A stretch of DNA of 64,000 bases from Diplonema papillatum (GCA_030068145.1 JAPJBO010000412.1:1-64000), one strand, 5' to 3'. Counted from the stretch's first letter, positions 18,510 to 27,617 are shown. Notes: a model not told the origin generated them from the sequence alone. A program made the numbers and translations.

Positions 18510-18822
18510 CATGGTAACACGCATGCACAATGCCGGATGTTAGCGTCTGTCAAGAGCATGCGTGGCACAGCCGTGTCTTAAAGGTGAGATGAGAGGCATT
18601 GGCTCACTCTGTCCATACCACTACTATAGTTACTGGCTCACATGGTTGAAGGGAAACTCTTTTTGGTTCGACTCACGGTTCTGGGACCGTTGTCGCTTCA
18701 TTGCGAAGGTATCCTGGGGGGACGTGGGCCCGATCCGGGAGGGCAAGTTCTCAAGATCAGTCGCTGTTGTTGAAGATCCATTGATCGGGAAATCCTTCTT
18801 CAGAACCATGCGATTCAACTCG

Positions 18823-18860
18823 CGTGATGCTCGTTCTCGGACCCGAGAACGAGCATCACG
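18823..18860. repeat. Perfect 38-base palindrome, 18-bp arms, 2-nt loop
   Basis: The left arm CGTGATGCTCGTTCTCGG (18823-18840) and its exact reverse complement (18843-18860) are separated by AC. It can form a cruciform or a strong hairpin. No tail of T residues follows, so it is not a terminator of familiar type. Confidence 0.95.
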
Positions 18861-18979
18861 TATCCAACACCCAGTTATGCTGAGACAGTGCGTGATGATC
18901 ACTCGGGCTGGGGGCTGATTTCACCGTCAAATTTGATGCCATGATGAGAACGCGAAACCGGCGGGTGCGGCTCCGAGCA

Positions 18980-19490
18980 GCACCAACCCTCAAACGTCAG
19001 TATTGGTCATCGAAAAAAGTGGGACAACCCTCAAACGTCAGTATTGGTGATCCAAAAAAGTGGGACAACCCTCAAACGTCAGTATTGGTGATCCAAAAAT
19101 GTGGGACAACCCTCAAACGTCAGTTTTCGTGATCCAAAAAGTGGGACAACCCTCAAACGTCAGTATTGGTGATCCAAAAAAGTGGGACAACCCTCAAACG
19201 TCAGTATTGGTGATCAAAAAAGTGGGACAACCCTCAAACGTCAGTATTGGTGACCCAAAAATGTGGGACAACCCTCAAACGTCAGTTTTGGTGATCCAAA
19301 AAGTGGGACAACCCTCAAACGTCAGTTTTAGTGACCCAAAAAAGTGGGACAACCCTCAAACGTCAGTATTGGTGATCAAAAGTAGTGGGACAACCCTCAA
19401 ACGTCAGTATTGTGGGACAACCCTCAAACGTCAGTCTTGGTGACCCAAAAGAGTGGGACAACCCTCAAACGTCAGTATTGGTCATTGAAG
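18980..19490. repeat. Minisatellite array, ~40-bp unit, about 13 copies
   Basis: Each unit contains GTGGGACAACCCTCAAACGT then CAGTATTGGTGATCCAAAA with small variations. The unit's frame happens to stay open, which creates a repetitive but meaningless ORF. A related seven-unit array lies at 21496-21770. Units are adjacent without unique spacers. Confidence 0.95.
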
Positions 19491-19539
19491 TACATTTGCG
19501 CCGGTAAAGACCGGCGCCCAGCGAGACTAGAGGCAGCAG

Positions 19540-20440
19540 CTAAAGTTCGGGAACAGTAAAGTTCGGACGAAGCTAAGTTCGGGAGAAGCAAGGCAAAGTT
19601 CGGGTGAAGGCAAAGTTGGGCGATGCTAAGTTCTGGCGAAGCAAAGTAAGTTCTGCTGAAGCGAAGCAAAGTTCTGGTGAAGCAAAGTTCGGGCGATGCA
19701 AAGTTCTGGTGAAGCTATGTTCGGCGAAGCGGTTCTGGTGAAGCAAAGTTCGGGCGAAGCCAAGTCAAAGCAAAGTTCGGGTGAAGCTAAGTTTTGGGGA
19801 GGCTAAGCTCTGGTGAAAGCAAAGTTCGGGCAAAGCAAAGCAAAGTTCGGGTGAAGCTAAGTTCTGGTGAAAGCAAAGTTCGGGCGAAGCAAAGTCAAGT
19901 TCGGGCGAAGCTGAGTCAAAGCAAAGTTCGGGCGAAGCTAAGTCAAAGCAAAGTTCGGGTGAAGCTAAGTTCTGGGGAGGCTAAGTTCTGGTGAAAGCAA
20001 AAATCGGGCGAAGCAAAGCAAAGTTCGGGCAGCTAAGTTCTGGTGAAGCTAAGTTCGGGCGAAGCAAAGCTGAGTTCTGGTGAAGCTCTATTGGGGCGGG
20101 TAAGTTCGGCAAAGCAAGCATGAGGCTAAGTTCCGTCCGGGCCTCAAGTGGGCGGAGCGTAACGGTCAGGAAGTTTCCCCCCCTGGAAATGACACCGTGA
20201 TGGCAGAGTGAACAGCGCAAGGCTTCAGGGCTGGACTCCAGCCTGGAGGTCCCGAGTTCTAACCCGGGCGAGCCACTTTTCCGGTCGAACATGATTTTCG
20301 GGGTTTGTTTCGGATAACAGTAACGTTCGGGTAAAGCTAAGTTCGGGCGAAGCCAAGCCAAGTTCGGACGAAAGCAAAGTTCGGGTGAAGCTAAGTTCTG
20401 GTGAAGCAAAGTTCGGGAGACGCCAAGTTCGGGTGATGCT
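19540..20440. repeat. Degenerate minisatellite, AAGTTCGGGCGAAGC-type unit
   Basis: Dozens of short irregular units alternate AAAGTTCGGGCGAAGC and TAAGTTCTGGTGAAGC. The array is interrupted at about 20130-20320 by a tRNA-derived repeat. No gene is present. Confidence 0.9.
20150..20310 (+). repeat. tRNA-derived SINE S2 inside the minisatellite
   Basis: A-box-like TGGCAGAGTG (about 20200) and B-box-like GAGTTCTAACCC (about 20254) are spaced as in tRNAs. The anticodon-like stem GGGCT/AGCCT folds, but position 33 is not T and the acceptor ends do not pair. The 3' part CACTTTTCCGGTCGAA recurs after a B-box in the 21230-21350 copy. I therefore call it a SINE, not a functional tRNA gene. Confidence 0.6.
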
Positions 20441-20554
20441 TAGTACTGGTAGACTAGCTCAATTCCCGGGGTGACCAATAACCGTGAGACATTGGGAACT
20501 CTGCAAAAAACGCAAATTTCGGGCACATACGACCCCGAAAACCGACAAATTCCA

Positions 20555-20825
20555 AAACCCGGGCTGGTGCCCATTACAGCACGGTTTTGTTAGATTTGCC
20601 CAATACAGCACGGTTTTCTTAGATTTGCCCATTCGGTGTTTTCGAGTGCCCATTACAGCACGGGTTTCTAAGATTTGCCCATTCGGTGCCTCAAAAAGTG
20701 TCACTTGCAGGGGTCGTCCCCGAAAAAGTGCCACATGCAGGACTCGAACTCACGACCTTCAGACCTTCCGCTGCATTGTGACTGTGACACCCACATTTTG
20801 GACGACGGACAATGGGCTGTCACTT
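20555..20825 (-). repeat. tRNA-related SINE S1, second near-complete copy
   Basis: Reverse complement of 17570-17860. It contains the GCCCATTACAGCACGG units and, on the minus strand, the B-box-like GAGTTCGAGTCC. It ends beside a T-run at 20824-20833. Confidence 0.65.
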
Positions 20826-21230
20826 TTTTTTTTCATCAGCGCCCCCGTTAGAAGTCCGGTTGGGGAGCTTCTTTCTGGCTCGTGCCGTGGCCCGAGAGGG
20901 GAAGTTCAGGGAGAGAATGCTGGAGCAGTTGCACGCTCTTTCGTTTTTCTTGGGGGTGGATTCCTCCCCGTGTGTCGCCTCTTGCTGTGGTTTGCTTGGG
21001 GCTTCTCTGCTGTTTTCGTGCGGTTCTGCCCCAGCATTCTCGTTTTTCGCACGAGTGTGTCACTACATCGTCGCTGCGGCAGTGCCGCAAGTGTGCAAGG
21101 CGGTCACCGCCGCGGTGAGTGGAGAGCTTCGGAATGCGTGCCCGTCAAGTGCGCGGAACACGCGAAGCGTGCGGCCACTACGAAGGTGACATTGGGATGA
21201 TTTGGCCCGGAATTTTGGATGAATGTTGAC
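20826..21230. other. No recognisable gene; end of an inverted repeat family
   Basis: Several overlapping short frames on the plus strand, none with recognisable domains. The 21050-21200 part is the inverted partner of 16320-16440. Confidence 0.4.
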
Positions 21231-21350
21231 AACAACTGCCATTTTCTTTCGGTCTTCCAAAACCCATTTTCGACCGGAAAAGTGTCCTCGGCCGGGTTCG
21301 AACCCGGCGGTTGCAGACCTGAAATCTTGATGCAAATAGCCCTTTTCCAG
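21230..21350 (-). repeat. tRNA-derived SINE S2 copy
   Basis: On the minus strand GGGTTCGAACCCGG is a perfect B-box, followed by CACTTTTCCGGTCGAAAAT as in the copy at 20150-20310. No A-box with correct spacing and no acceptor pairing are seen. Confidence 0.6.
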
Positions 21351-21495
21351 TCACGGGGCAAAAAAAACCTGGATCGAGGGAATTGACTGGATCATATTTT
21401 TGGGCCTAAAAAAGTGCCCTCGGGCTTCGCCCGCGGACCCCCCAAAAAGTGGGGTTGGCTCGATAGAGCTATTAGCATACCTCTAGTCTCGGAAA

Positions 21496-21770
21496 AAGTG
21501 GGACAACCCTCAAACTTCAGTATTGGTGATCCAAAAATGTGGGACAACCCTCAAACGTCAGTATTGGTGATCCAAAAAAGTGGGACAACCCTCAAACGTC
21601 AGTATTTGTGATCCAAAAAAGTGGGACAACCCTCAAACGTCAGTATTGGTGACCCAAAAAAGTGGGACAACCCTCAAACGTCAGTATTGGTGATCCAAAA
21701 GAGTGGGACAACCCTCAAACGTCAGTATTGGTGATCCAAAGAAGTGGGACAACCCTCAAACTGACGTTTC
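21496..21770. repeat. Minisatellite array, ~41-bp unit, seven copies
   Basis: Same unit as the array at 18980-19490. It is preceded by the GTGGGGTTGGCTCG module also found at 13590. Confidence 0.95.
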
Positions 21771-21774
21771 CGGA

Positions 21775-22050
21775 CCGGTCACGGACCACTGTCACCGATG
21801 GTTTCAGTGGTCGGAAATGGCGAACCCAAAAATGGCTGGGGTTTTTTGGATGTATGGGTGGTGAGTTCGAAACCCACCCTGGGCAAATTTCAATGTTCGA
21901 GAATGGGCAAAAAGTTAGGCGACTGTTCGAGAATGGGCAAAAAGTTAAAAAGTGTTCGAGAATGGGCAAAAAGTTAGCGAGTGTTCGAGAATGGGAATTA
22001 GCCCTGCGGGAAAATCTGGTAAAAAAATGACTTTGGCGGGATTCGAACCT
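21775..22050 (+). repeat. SINE-like B-box copies and a 29-bp tandem repeat
   Basis: GAGTTCGAAACCC (about 21862) and GGGATTCGAACC (about 22038) are B-box-like and each is followed by a repeat boundary. Between them GTTCGAGAATGGGCAAAAAG occurs three times, with a fourth partial unit (21895-22000), in a 29-30 bp tandem array. Non-coding. Confidence 0.55.
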
Positions 22051-22522
22051 GTGCCGGAAGGGGTTCCCCAACACGAAAAGTGGGTGTGCCACGAGCACCA
22101 AAAGGTGAAGTGCGACGTCTGCAAGCGCCGGGGCAAGTCGGTGGCGTGGTGCTGTAAGGCCCACCACAAGGAAGACGACGGCCTTGCGGTGAAGTTCTGC
22201 GCGCAGCACCGCCTGACGCAATGCGCGACGTGCAAGACGATCGCGGAGTGCTGCCGCAACGGACACCACCGGTGCCTTGATCATGGCATGCCGACGTGTG
22301 CGCACTGCAGCCGGCTCGCGGATTTGCGGAGTCGAAGGCCCAAACTGTGCTGTCGGAAGGGGCACCACCGGGCGGCCGTGGCGAGAGGTGAAGAATCAAC
22401 GACGAAGAAGAGGAAGGCGGAGCCGGAGGGCCCCGCGCCAGCGCCGAGACAGGCGAAGCGAGAGAACGTGGTGCTCGTTCTGCCGGAAGCAGCGGAAGGC
22501 GAGCAAGAGCCCGCAACATCAA
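22051..22522 (+). pseudogene. Triple Cys/His module, truncated copy
   Basis: Encodes almost the same Cys/His-rich segment as 38290-38620: three modules of the form C-x2-H-x4-C-x2-C-x(5-13)-C-C-x(2,3)-H-H, then a Lys/Arg/Pro-rich linker. The frame is open from upstream SINE sequence, so the apparent start codons are accidental. After ACATCAA the sequence enters the nested (TC)n-tailed element. All metal-ligand residues are retained, so the truncation is recent or the segment is conserved. Confidence 0.75.
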
Positions 22523-23690
22523 GAGAGAGAGAGAGAGACGAGTTAGAGTGCAGGGACCATCTCTCCGGGGAGTTTCCGGTCTCCTCACTTCTCTTCGCAC
22601 TGCTACGGCGGGCGTAAGTCGCTCCGGAGGCGCGCTGCAGGTTGCGGCTCTGCTACAGTGAGTGGCGGCACCGGAGTTGGTGCTGCAGCGGGCGCTCTGG
22701 CCGGCGGGCGAGCTCGTCTCGCGGGGGATCGCCGCCTTGTAACGCTGCGGGCCCTCTTCTTCCTCGCGACTGCGCGGCCTACGGCGGCGGCTAACACCTT
22801 GATGGGAAACTTCAGCTTCCATTGAGCGAAGGCTACGTCCTGAGGGTACACGGGTTTGGCGTCATTCCAGCTGTCTTTGGAGCAAACTGCTACTATGCCG
22901 TTTAACATCGCCTCTGTCCTCCGTCCAGCCGCAAAACGTGGACGGTGTGTGAATCCCGGCATTGCCGGCGCACCCAGACAGCGTAAAGAGCATACACCCT
23001 GACGCCACTTCCCGGGGAAGGCTGAGGCCCCCGTGTCAGCAAAGCTTAGGTCGTTGATGGCTCGTGTTAGATATCCTATCTGCAACCCTTTTTCGGCAAA
23101 CGTTTCCCCAGGCAGCTTGGATCGCGTGTAGGCCTCAAAATCCAAAGCGAGTTCCACGCCGGTCGTAGGGAGAGGGGGGGTGTTGACCCAACGTAGATTC
23201 CTTAGCCAGTAGACTAGCGTCGCCGCGAAGCGCGTCCCGATCTGCTTCGTGAGGAGCTCACGGCTGTCCCTTGCCAGCTCAACGTCATATCTCCCTGCCG
23301 CGGCGGAGGCAAGCTCCCAGGGGCGCGTCGTCGCGATATTACGCTGCGCTTGCGCCATCTCGATGGAGATGGTCCCGATCAGCTTCTGGACCCTCTCCAC
23401 GAGTACCGGCGGGGTTCCGATGGGGGGAATCCCCCGTGTGCTCAGGCATAGGGGCATATTCTGTGCCGCCACTCCTGCGACGTCGAGTCGGCAACGTAGA
23501 TTGACCCACCTGCCCCCCGGTCCCGGGCATTCCCAGAAATAGTGCAGCAGGGTCCCCGGCGTCCCACCGTCGCAGAACTCGCATACGCCGTCATCCGTTC
23601 CCCATTTTCTGTTGCACCACTCGCGAGAGTACACCGCTCCTGCGATGCATTTGCGGATTGCAAAGCTGAGCCTGTCCTCCGTCGCGTGGC
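22523..23690 (-). mobile_element. (TC)n-tailed, 5'-truncated non-LTR retrotransposon
   Basis: A 1168-base minus-strand insertion flanked by the 7-bp duplication ACATCAA (22516-22522 and 23691-23697). The uninterrupted site exists at 38733-38739 in element C, so both boundaries are exact. Its 3' end, read on the minus strand, is a CTCTAACTCGT motif followed by a run of TC dinucleotides instead of poly-A. Related 3' ends occur at 26646-26770 and 56232-56730. The coding part is homologous to the C-terminal region of element C. Confidence 0.88.
22603..23690 (-). pseudogene. C-terminal part of (TC)n-tailed element polyprotein
   Basis: The open frame on the minus strand enters from host DNA at 23690 and runs to 22603. 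It contains a zinc knuckle (CEFCDGG...H-x4-C, LLHYFWECPG) and then a region that aligns with element C (ALDFEAYTRSKLPGETF here, AIDFEVYTGLDLPGNVV there; SLRCLGAPAMPGF here, SLRTVGAPPCLTGY there). It ends in an Arg/Pro/Ala-rich tail. RT and endonuclease are missing through 5' truncation. Where the frame extends beyond 23690 it reads flanking DNA. Confidence 0.85.
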
Positions 23691-24079
23691 ACATCAACAC
23701 CGACGTCAGCAGCGAAGGTCGGGAAGACGGCACCAACGCCAGCGAAGAAGCGGCAATTGGACTCCGCGGCGGAGCCAGTACCGAAAAGACGCAAAGGACG
23801 CGTCGATGTGCCACGACCATCGACGATTACGCTCGCTTCGATGCAGATTATCGCCACAGATTCTTTGCATTCTAATCCAAACGATTACGCTCTATTACAC
23901 TCGATCAACATTTGGGTGAATTGGGGGGGTACTGCAGTAATTGATTAAAGGCGTAACACTCGGCCAATTTTGATAGCCGGTTCAACGGGCCCACTAACGC
24001 ACCTTCTTCGGGCTAAAAAGGTGCTGATGACAGGATATTGAAATTGGAATAAAAACAAGAATATTAGTCTGAAAAAATG

Positions 24080-24946
24080 ACCGCGACAGGCAGTGCAGCT
24101 GGAGACCAGGAAGTTCGGGCTGACTGACGGAAGCAGGCTGTCGCGTGTGTACGGGCTCGGGTACCGCTATCTCGCATTAGCTCGTCTTCTTGTTGCGTTA
24201 GTATAGTCCTTTGACAGAGTGAGCCGGTGCCTCTCATCTCACCTTTAAAACACGGCTGAGTCACGCATGCTCTTGACAGACGCTAGCGTCCGACATTTCG
24301 CACGCGCGTCGCAGTCGATTGACAAGGGGTTTCATCGGACACTCGGATGAGCTTCCGCAGGTCCCTGCCCTGGGAGGCCCGCTTGGCTGCCTTCGAGTTG
24401 CGTTTCCGCGTTGGTGTTGTTGCTTCGCTTTTGGACTCCTTCTTCGACTTCGCACGGTCCCAACGTCCTGGTCTGCCCTTGGTGCACGTCTTGCGCTCAG
24501 TCTGCGCAGTTCGTCTCTCCTGCTTGACTTCGTGATTCCATCGAGCCTGCTTGCGCTCCCATCCCGACGGGTAATGCGTCTGCGGTCGAAAACTGCCATT
24601 CAGTGTTGCAGCTTTGCGGAGCCCAGCCTGCGGTACGGCTCGCACCTTGTCGCCGGCCTACTTCGCCGTCTGCTCTCGTGCGGCGGCTTCGTAGGCGCGC
24701 ATCACAGCTTCAAACGCCTGCTGGTTTGCTATTTGTGGTCTCTTGTTGAGTCCGGCCATGTTCCCGCCTCCGAGAGACGTCAGGACGTTGACTTGCATCT
24801 CAAGCGCCGGGTGAATCGGCGTCTGCACGACTCGTCAGCCGTCGCATCGCGCTCTTCATCGCGTACGATTTCGCGGTCGCCGAGTCCCGATACTCGGCTG
24901 TCGCTCGTCTCTGAACCTCATCCATCGCGTGATTCGGCGTCTTCTT
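24080..24946 (-). mobile_element. Family X copy 2
   Basis: On the minus strand two coding-like segments occur. One (about 24815-24660) ends ...GGGNMAGLNKRPQIANQQ... then AYEAAAREQTAK and a stop. The other is a basic segment around 24570-24300 (QARWNHEVKQERR, GRPGRWDRAKSKKESKSE). The distal end shares CTGTCAAGAGCATGCGTGAC and AAAGGTGAGATGAGAGGCA with copy 1. Both ends adjoin pieces of palindromic repeat P in the same orientation. Function unknown. Confidence 0.5.
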
Positions 24947-25012
24947 GTTGCGTCAGTGGGGAGTCATTTGCATGCAAATGAGTACCACACTATCTCGCAT
25001 TAGCTCGCATAT
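24946..25012. repeat. Palindromic repeat P
   Basis: Consensus CTTGTTGCGTTAGTGGGGAG, then the perfect 16-base palindrome CATTTGCATGCAAATG, then GAGTACCACACTAT. Other copies: 25762-25835, 26226-26262 (partial), 31278-31350, 31398-31424 (partial) and a diverged one at 45495-45535. The palindrome includes the octamer ATTTGCAT on both strands. Confidence 0.8.
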
Positions 25013-25120
25013 ATTAAATTTAGCGCAGTTAGTACTTGAGCCTTTAGGCATTCCGTGCGGGCCAGTTCCAGGCGATAGGGTGTTCGCCGAGCGCTTGGTA
25101 GGCACCTTGTCCTCGGTGAC

Positions 25121-25442
25121 ATGGAGTTTCTGCTCCGGCTTGGGGGTGGTGACTTCGTCATTGCCGGGGATGCAGGAGAGCTTCCGGGGAGCAAAGATAT
25201 CCTCTGCCTGACGTTCTCGTACCTGGACACGATGGAGCAGAGATGGAGGATGCGGCTTGTGCTTGCAGCACTTGTGCGGCAGAAGGATCCAGCAACGACA
25301 ACCAAGTATCTCCAGTACGTGCTGGATTACTTTCAGAAGCTGCAAGAGTCGCTCCTTGCCTTGGGGTTCGATCTCCCTGGCGATGCACTGATCCCAAGGA
25401 TGAAAAAGGTGGTTACAGACAGAGGCCTCTTCACGACGGCTA
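25121..25442 (+). CDS. Probable exon of an unidentified gene
   Basis: The frame from the ATG at 25121 encodes about 107 residues of well-formed globular sequence (FVIAGDAGELPGSKDILC; YLQYVLDYFQKLQESLLALG; PGDALIPRMKKVVTDRG) unlike the surrounding repeats. At 25443 a GTGAGT splice-donor-like hexamer occurs, after which the translation loses protein character, although no stop appears until 25594. I read it as a 5' or internal exon, or a captured gene fragment. No family is recognised. Confidence 0.35.
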
Positions 25443-25528
25443 GTGAGTGTACGCCTGTGGGGCCGTTGACGAGGTCATCATGGAGCCCGTGCATCGCCTG
25501 CACCTTGCTGACAAAGCCGTCCAAAAAT

Positions 25529-25572
25529 GTCTGGCTACCGACCTTCCTTTCAAGGAAGGTCGGTCGCCAGAC
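25529..25572. repeat. Near-perfect 44-base palindrome, 21-bp arms, 2-nt loop
   Basis: Arms 25529-25549 and 25552-25572 are complementary except for one mismatch (T at 25536 opposite G's partner); the loop is TC. The core is ACCGACCTTCCTT/AAGGAAGGTCGGT. It lies just after the putative exon at 25121. Confidence 0.95.
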
Positions 25573-25761
25573 AAGGACCTTTGCGATCACTTAGCGCTTC
25601 TTCTTTTTTTCATCATCATTCATCATCCCGTCTTGCTAGGCTGCTCACAGTCGCTCGAAGATCTTTCTGTGGGGTGGTCATGGTCATCGGGTCGACGGGG
25701 GGAATCACAAATTGTCATGGGTCAACTTTTGGAATCCCAAAAAATCAATCCAAATCGTCGT

Positions 25762-25835
25762 CTTGTTGCGTTAGTGGGGAGTCATTTGCATGCAAATGAG
25801 TACCACACTATGCCAGCTTTTCGCTACGTGACTCC
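25762..25835. repeat. Palindromic repeat P, second copy
   Basis: It matches the 24946 copy, including CATTTGCATGCAAATG, and adds the 3' part GCCAGCTTTTCGCTA. Preceded by an A-rich AATCAATCC motif. Confidence 0.8.
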
Positions 25836-26200
25836 AGAAGGGTCACTTTTTCCGCGCTTTCGGCGCGGCGCAACTCTAGTCGGCTGCAACTGTTGTTGCA
25901 GTTGCTCACGATCTCATAATCCGAAAAGGAATCGGAGTCTTCGCTTTCTCGCTTGCGCCGATAGGCACGCCGCGATGCGGAGGACGCGAGTAGCCGAGCC
26001 GGCGGGAGGGCGCGATCGTTGTGTGACCCGTGGAGGGCCGGAACCAGAATCAGTAAAAGGGCCCGAGTCAGGGCCTGCCATCGAAGAGGGCCGGGCGGGG
26101 CCGGGTGGGCGCGGTGTGTTCGGGCCGGCGAGGCCAGTGCCGTCGTCGCCGAGATCGGCGCGTCGTCGTCGTCGTGCAAATCCAAATCACAAAAAATCAA
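25808..26200 (-). CDS. Unidentified acidic/basic protein fragment
   Basis: 130 residues on the minus strand. The C-terminal part has a basic run then a Ser/Glu/Asp cluster (RRKRESEDSDSFSDYEIV), a composition typical of structural or regulatory proteins. The N-terminal part is low complexity. It begins in A-rich repeat sequence and ends inside a P repeat, so it may be a chance frame or an element fragment. Confidence 0.2.
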   Translation of the reverse strand: MIFCDLDLHDDDDAPISATTALASPARTHRAHPAPPGPLRWQALTRALLLILVPALHGSHNDRALPPARLLASSASRRAYRRKRESEDSDSFSDYEIVSNCNNSCSRLELRRAESAEKVTLLESRSEKLA

Positions 26201-26279
26201 GAAAAATCACATAATATCGCATAAGGTCGTCGTCTTGTTGCGTTAGTGGGGAGTCATTTGCAAGCATAAGGTCAATCCA

Positions 26280-26887
26280 AATCAGAAATAACGCAGAGGA
26301 TCACAAAACAACGCAAAATGCAGGATTCCTTCAAACCTGCCTACCCTGCTGTATCTATCACCTGTCAGTTGTGGCTTACCACGTTGTGACGTTGCAAGAA
26401 GTGTAGACTGCTCACGCAGCAGGCATAGTGGGCGTGCAGAAACGCAACTTTCTGGGCAGGAGACGACATGACTGGGGCGTCTATGCGTTAGGAAGGCTGA
26501 ACTCTTCGCATTCCTTCGGGCACATCGGCCTTGGCGAAGTAGTAGCGCAAGTCAGACAAAGAGGAAGGGGTAAGATAAGCGGCACGAAACTCTCGAATTC
26601 TTGACTAGCCGGACAGATCGGAGGACGACAGAGTAAACACGAAGAAAGCGCGACTACGGCGGGCGGAAGTCGCTACGTCGGAGGCGCGGCGCGAACCGCG
26701 GCCCTGTCACAGAGGATGACTGCGCCGATAGTGCCGCAATCGGAGGCGTTCTGGCTGGCAGGCTGACGGCTGGTTCAATCAAACCCGAAATTAGTACTCG
26801 GAGGAAAAGTCGTAGTTTAGTGTTCGGGGCAGATTTCCCAGGTTTACTCTCCCTTTAGCCCCTTTCACCCAAAAAGACTTGATGACC
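26280..26887. other. No gene; fragment of a (TC)n-tailed element 3' end
   Basis: Bases 26646-26770 align with 56432-56550 and, less well, with 22600-22700 (CTACGGCGGGCG..., CGGCCCTGTCA..., GGCGTTCTG). This piece lacks the GA run. Nothing else was recognised. Confidence 0.55.
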
Positions 26888-27012
26888 GGACAAAAGTTGG
26901 ACCGCACGACGACAAACCAATTGGACCATTTTGTCCGGCCTACCTTATTTCCGCCCGGGCACGTTTCCACTTAGTCGGGGTTGGGCCGAGGGGCATCAGG
27001 TGAAAGTAAGAA

Positions 27013-27475
27013 ATGTCTCTTGCCAAATGGGTAGTCGAACGCGAGAGATGCGAAGCACTCGAACAAGCCGTGGCAGGAAACGGCGCGGTGACAAAGAAGC
27101 AGGCGTTGGCGATCCAAGCAGAAGTGCGCGACAAGAACAAGGCAAAGGGCACTTCGCCACGGCAAGAAGGGGGTGGAGTGGTGCGAAACCGACAAGGAAA
27201 AGATCGTGAACGTAAGGGCGTACGTGAACGGTGCAATCAGGCAGTGGTCAGCGGACGGGAACGAGAGACCGCTGTCCAAAGGAGGCGCGAAGCGGTTTTA
27301 TGACGAATCTGTCAAACTCGATGACGGGAAGACAGTGGCGGGGAAAAAGGGGCCGTCCGGCCCTGTTGTCAGAAAAGCAGCTGTTCAGGCTGCTTACTGT
27401 TGCCCGGGTGACTGGCGCTGTGACTACGTCCTTCGTCAGCAACACAGCATGAGGAATAGTGAAGGCGTCTGCTGA
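27013..27475 (+). pseudogene. Broken ORF inside the 1.1-kb repeat-bounded unit
   Basis: The first frame gives MSLAKWVVERERCEALEQAV...KKQALAIQAEVRDKNKAKG. After about 27165 coding character continues in another frame as VEWCETDKEKIVNVRAYVNG...KRFYDESVKLDDGK. Joining needs a one-base shift. The protein is charged and helical at the start. No known domain is recognised. Confidence 0.35.
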
Positions 27476-27617
27476 ACCGGAGTGCTTAGAAAGTGCAAAC
27501 ACTCTGTCGGTAGACTGGGCTCATACTTTTTCCTTCACTGTCAGCCAACCTCGATCCACCCCGTTTACACTCTGCATTTTTGCGTTTGCTCTACCAAAAG
27601 CAATGGGCCCTCGGCAC

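Larger units (their letters stand above)
17940..18900 (+). mobile_element. Family X copy 1, interrupted by a MITE
   Basis: One of three copies in this window (others at 24080-24946 minus and 29940-30460 plus). The shared core reads, in one frame, as a basic peptide (QARWKHEVKRERR...GRWE...KKSKNEA...AKQASQGR). Downstream is a shared block with CTGTCAAGAGCATGCGT and AAAGGTGAGATGAGAGGCA. The copy is split at 18308-18509 by a MITE. The family is not recognised; a low-complexity nucleic-acid-binding protein of a transposon is one possibility. Confidence 0.5.
22051..23907 (+). mobile_element. 5'-truncated copy of element C, split by a nested insertion
   Basis: Bases 22051-22522 and 23691-23907 align with 38264-38739 and 38740-39085 of element C. 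The copy starts in the middle of the C-terminal coding region. It ends at the same GATTACRCTC-containing terminus as the longer element. A 1168-base minus-strand retrotransposon (22523-23690) interrupts it at ACATCAA. Confidence 0.85.

Noticed and set aside
18980-19490. CRISPR array
   Set aside because: Units of about 40 bp follow each other without unique spacers, the context is eukaryotic and no cas gene is present; it is a minisatellite.
20150-20310. Functional tRNA gene
   Set aside because: A- and B-box-like sequences exist and an anticodon-like stem folds, but T33 is missing and the acceptor arms do not pair; a tRNA-derived SINE fits better.
21230-21350. tRNA gene on the minus strand
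   Set aside because: A perfect B-box alone; no A-box at proper spacing and no cloverleaf.
22603-23820. 405-aa minus-strand ORF taken as a whole
   Set aside because: The ACATCAA duplication at 23691-23697 shows that the first ~43 codons are host-element DNA; only 23690-22603 belongs to the inserted element.
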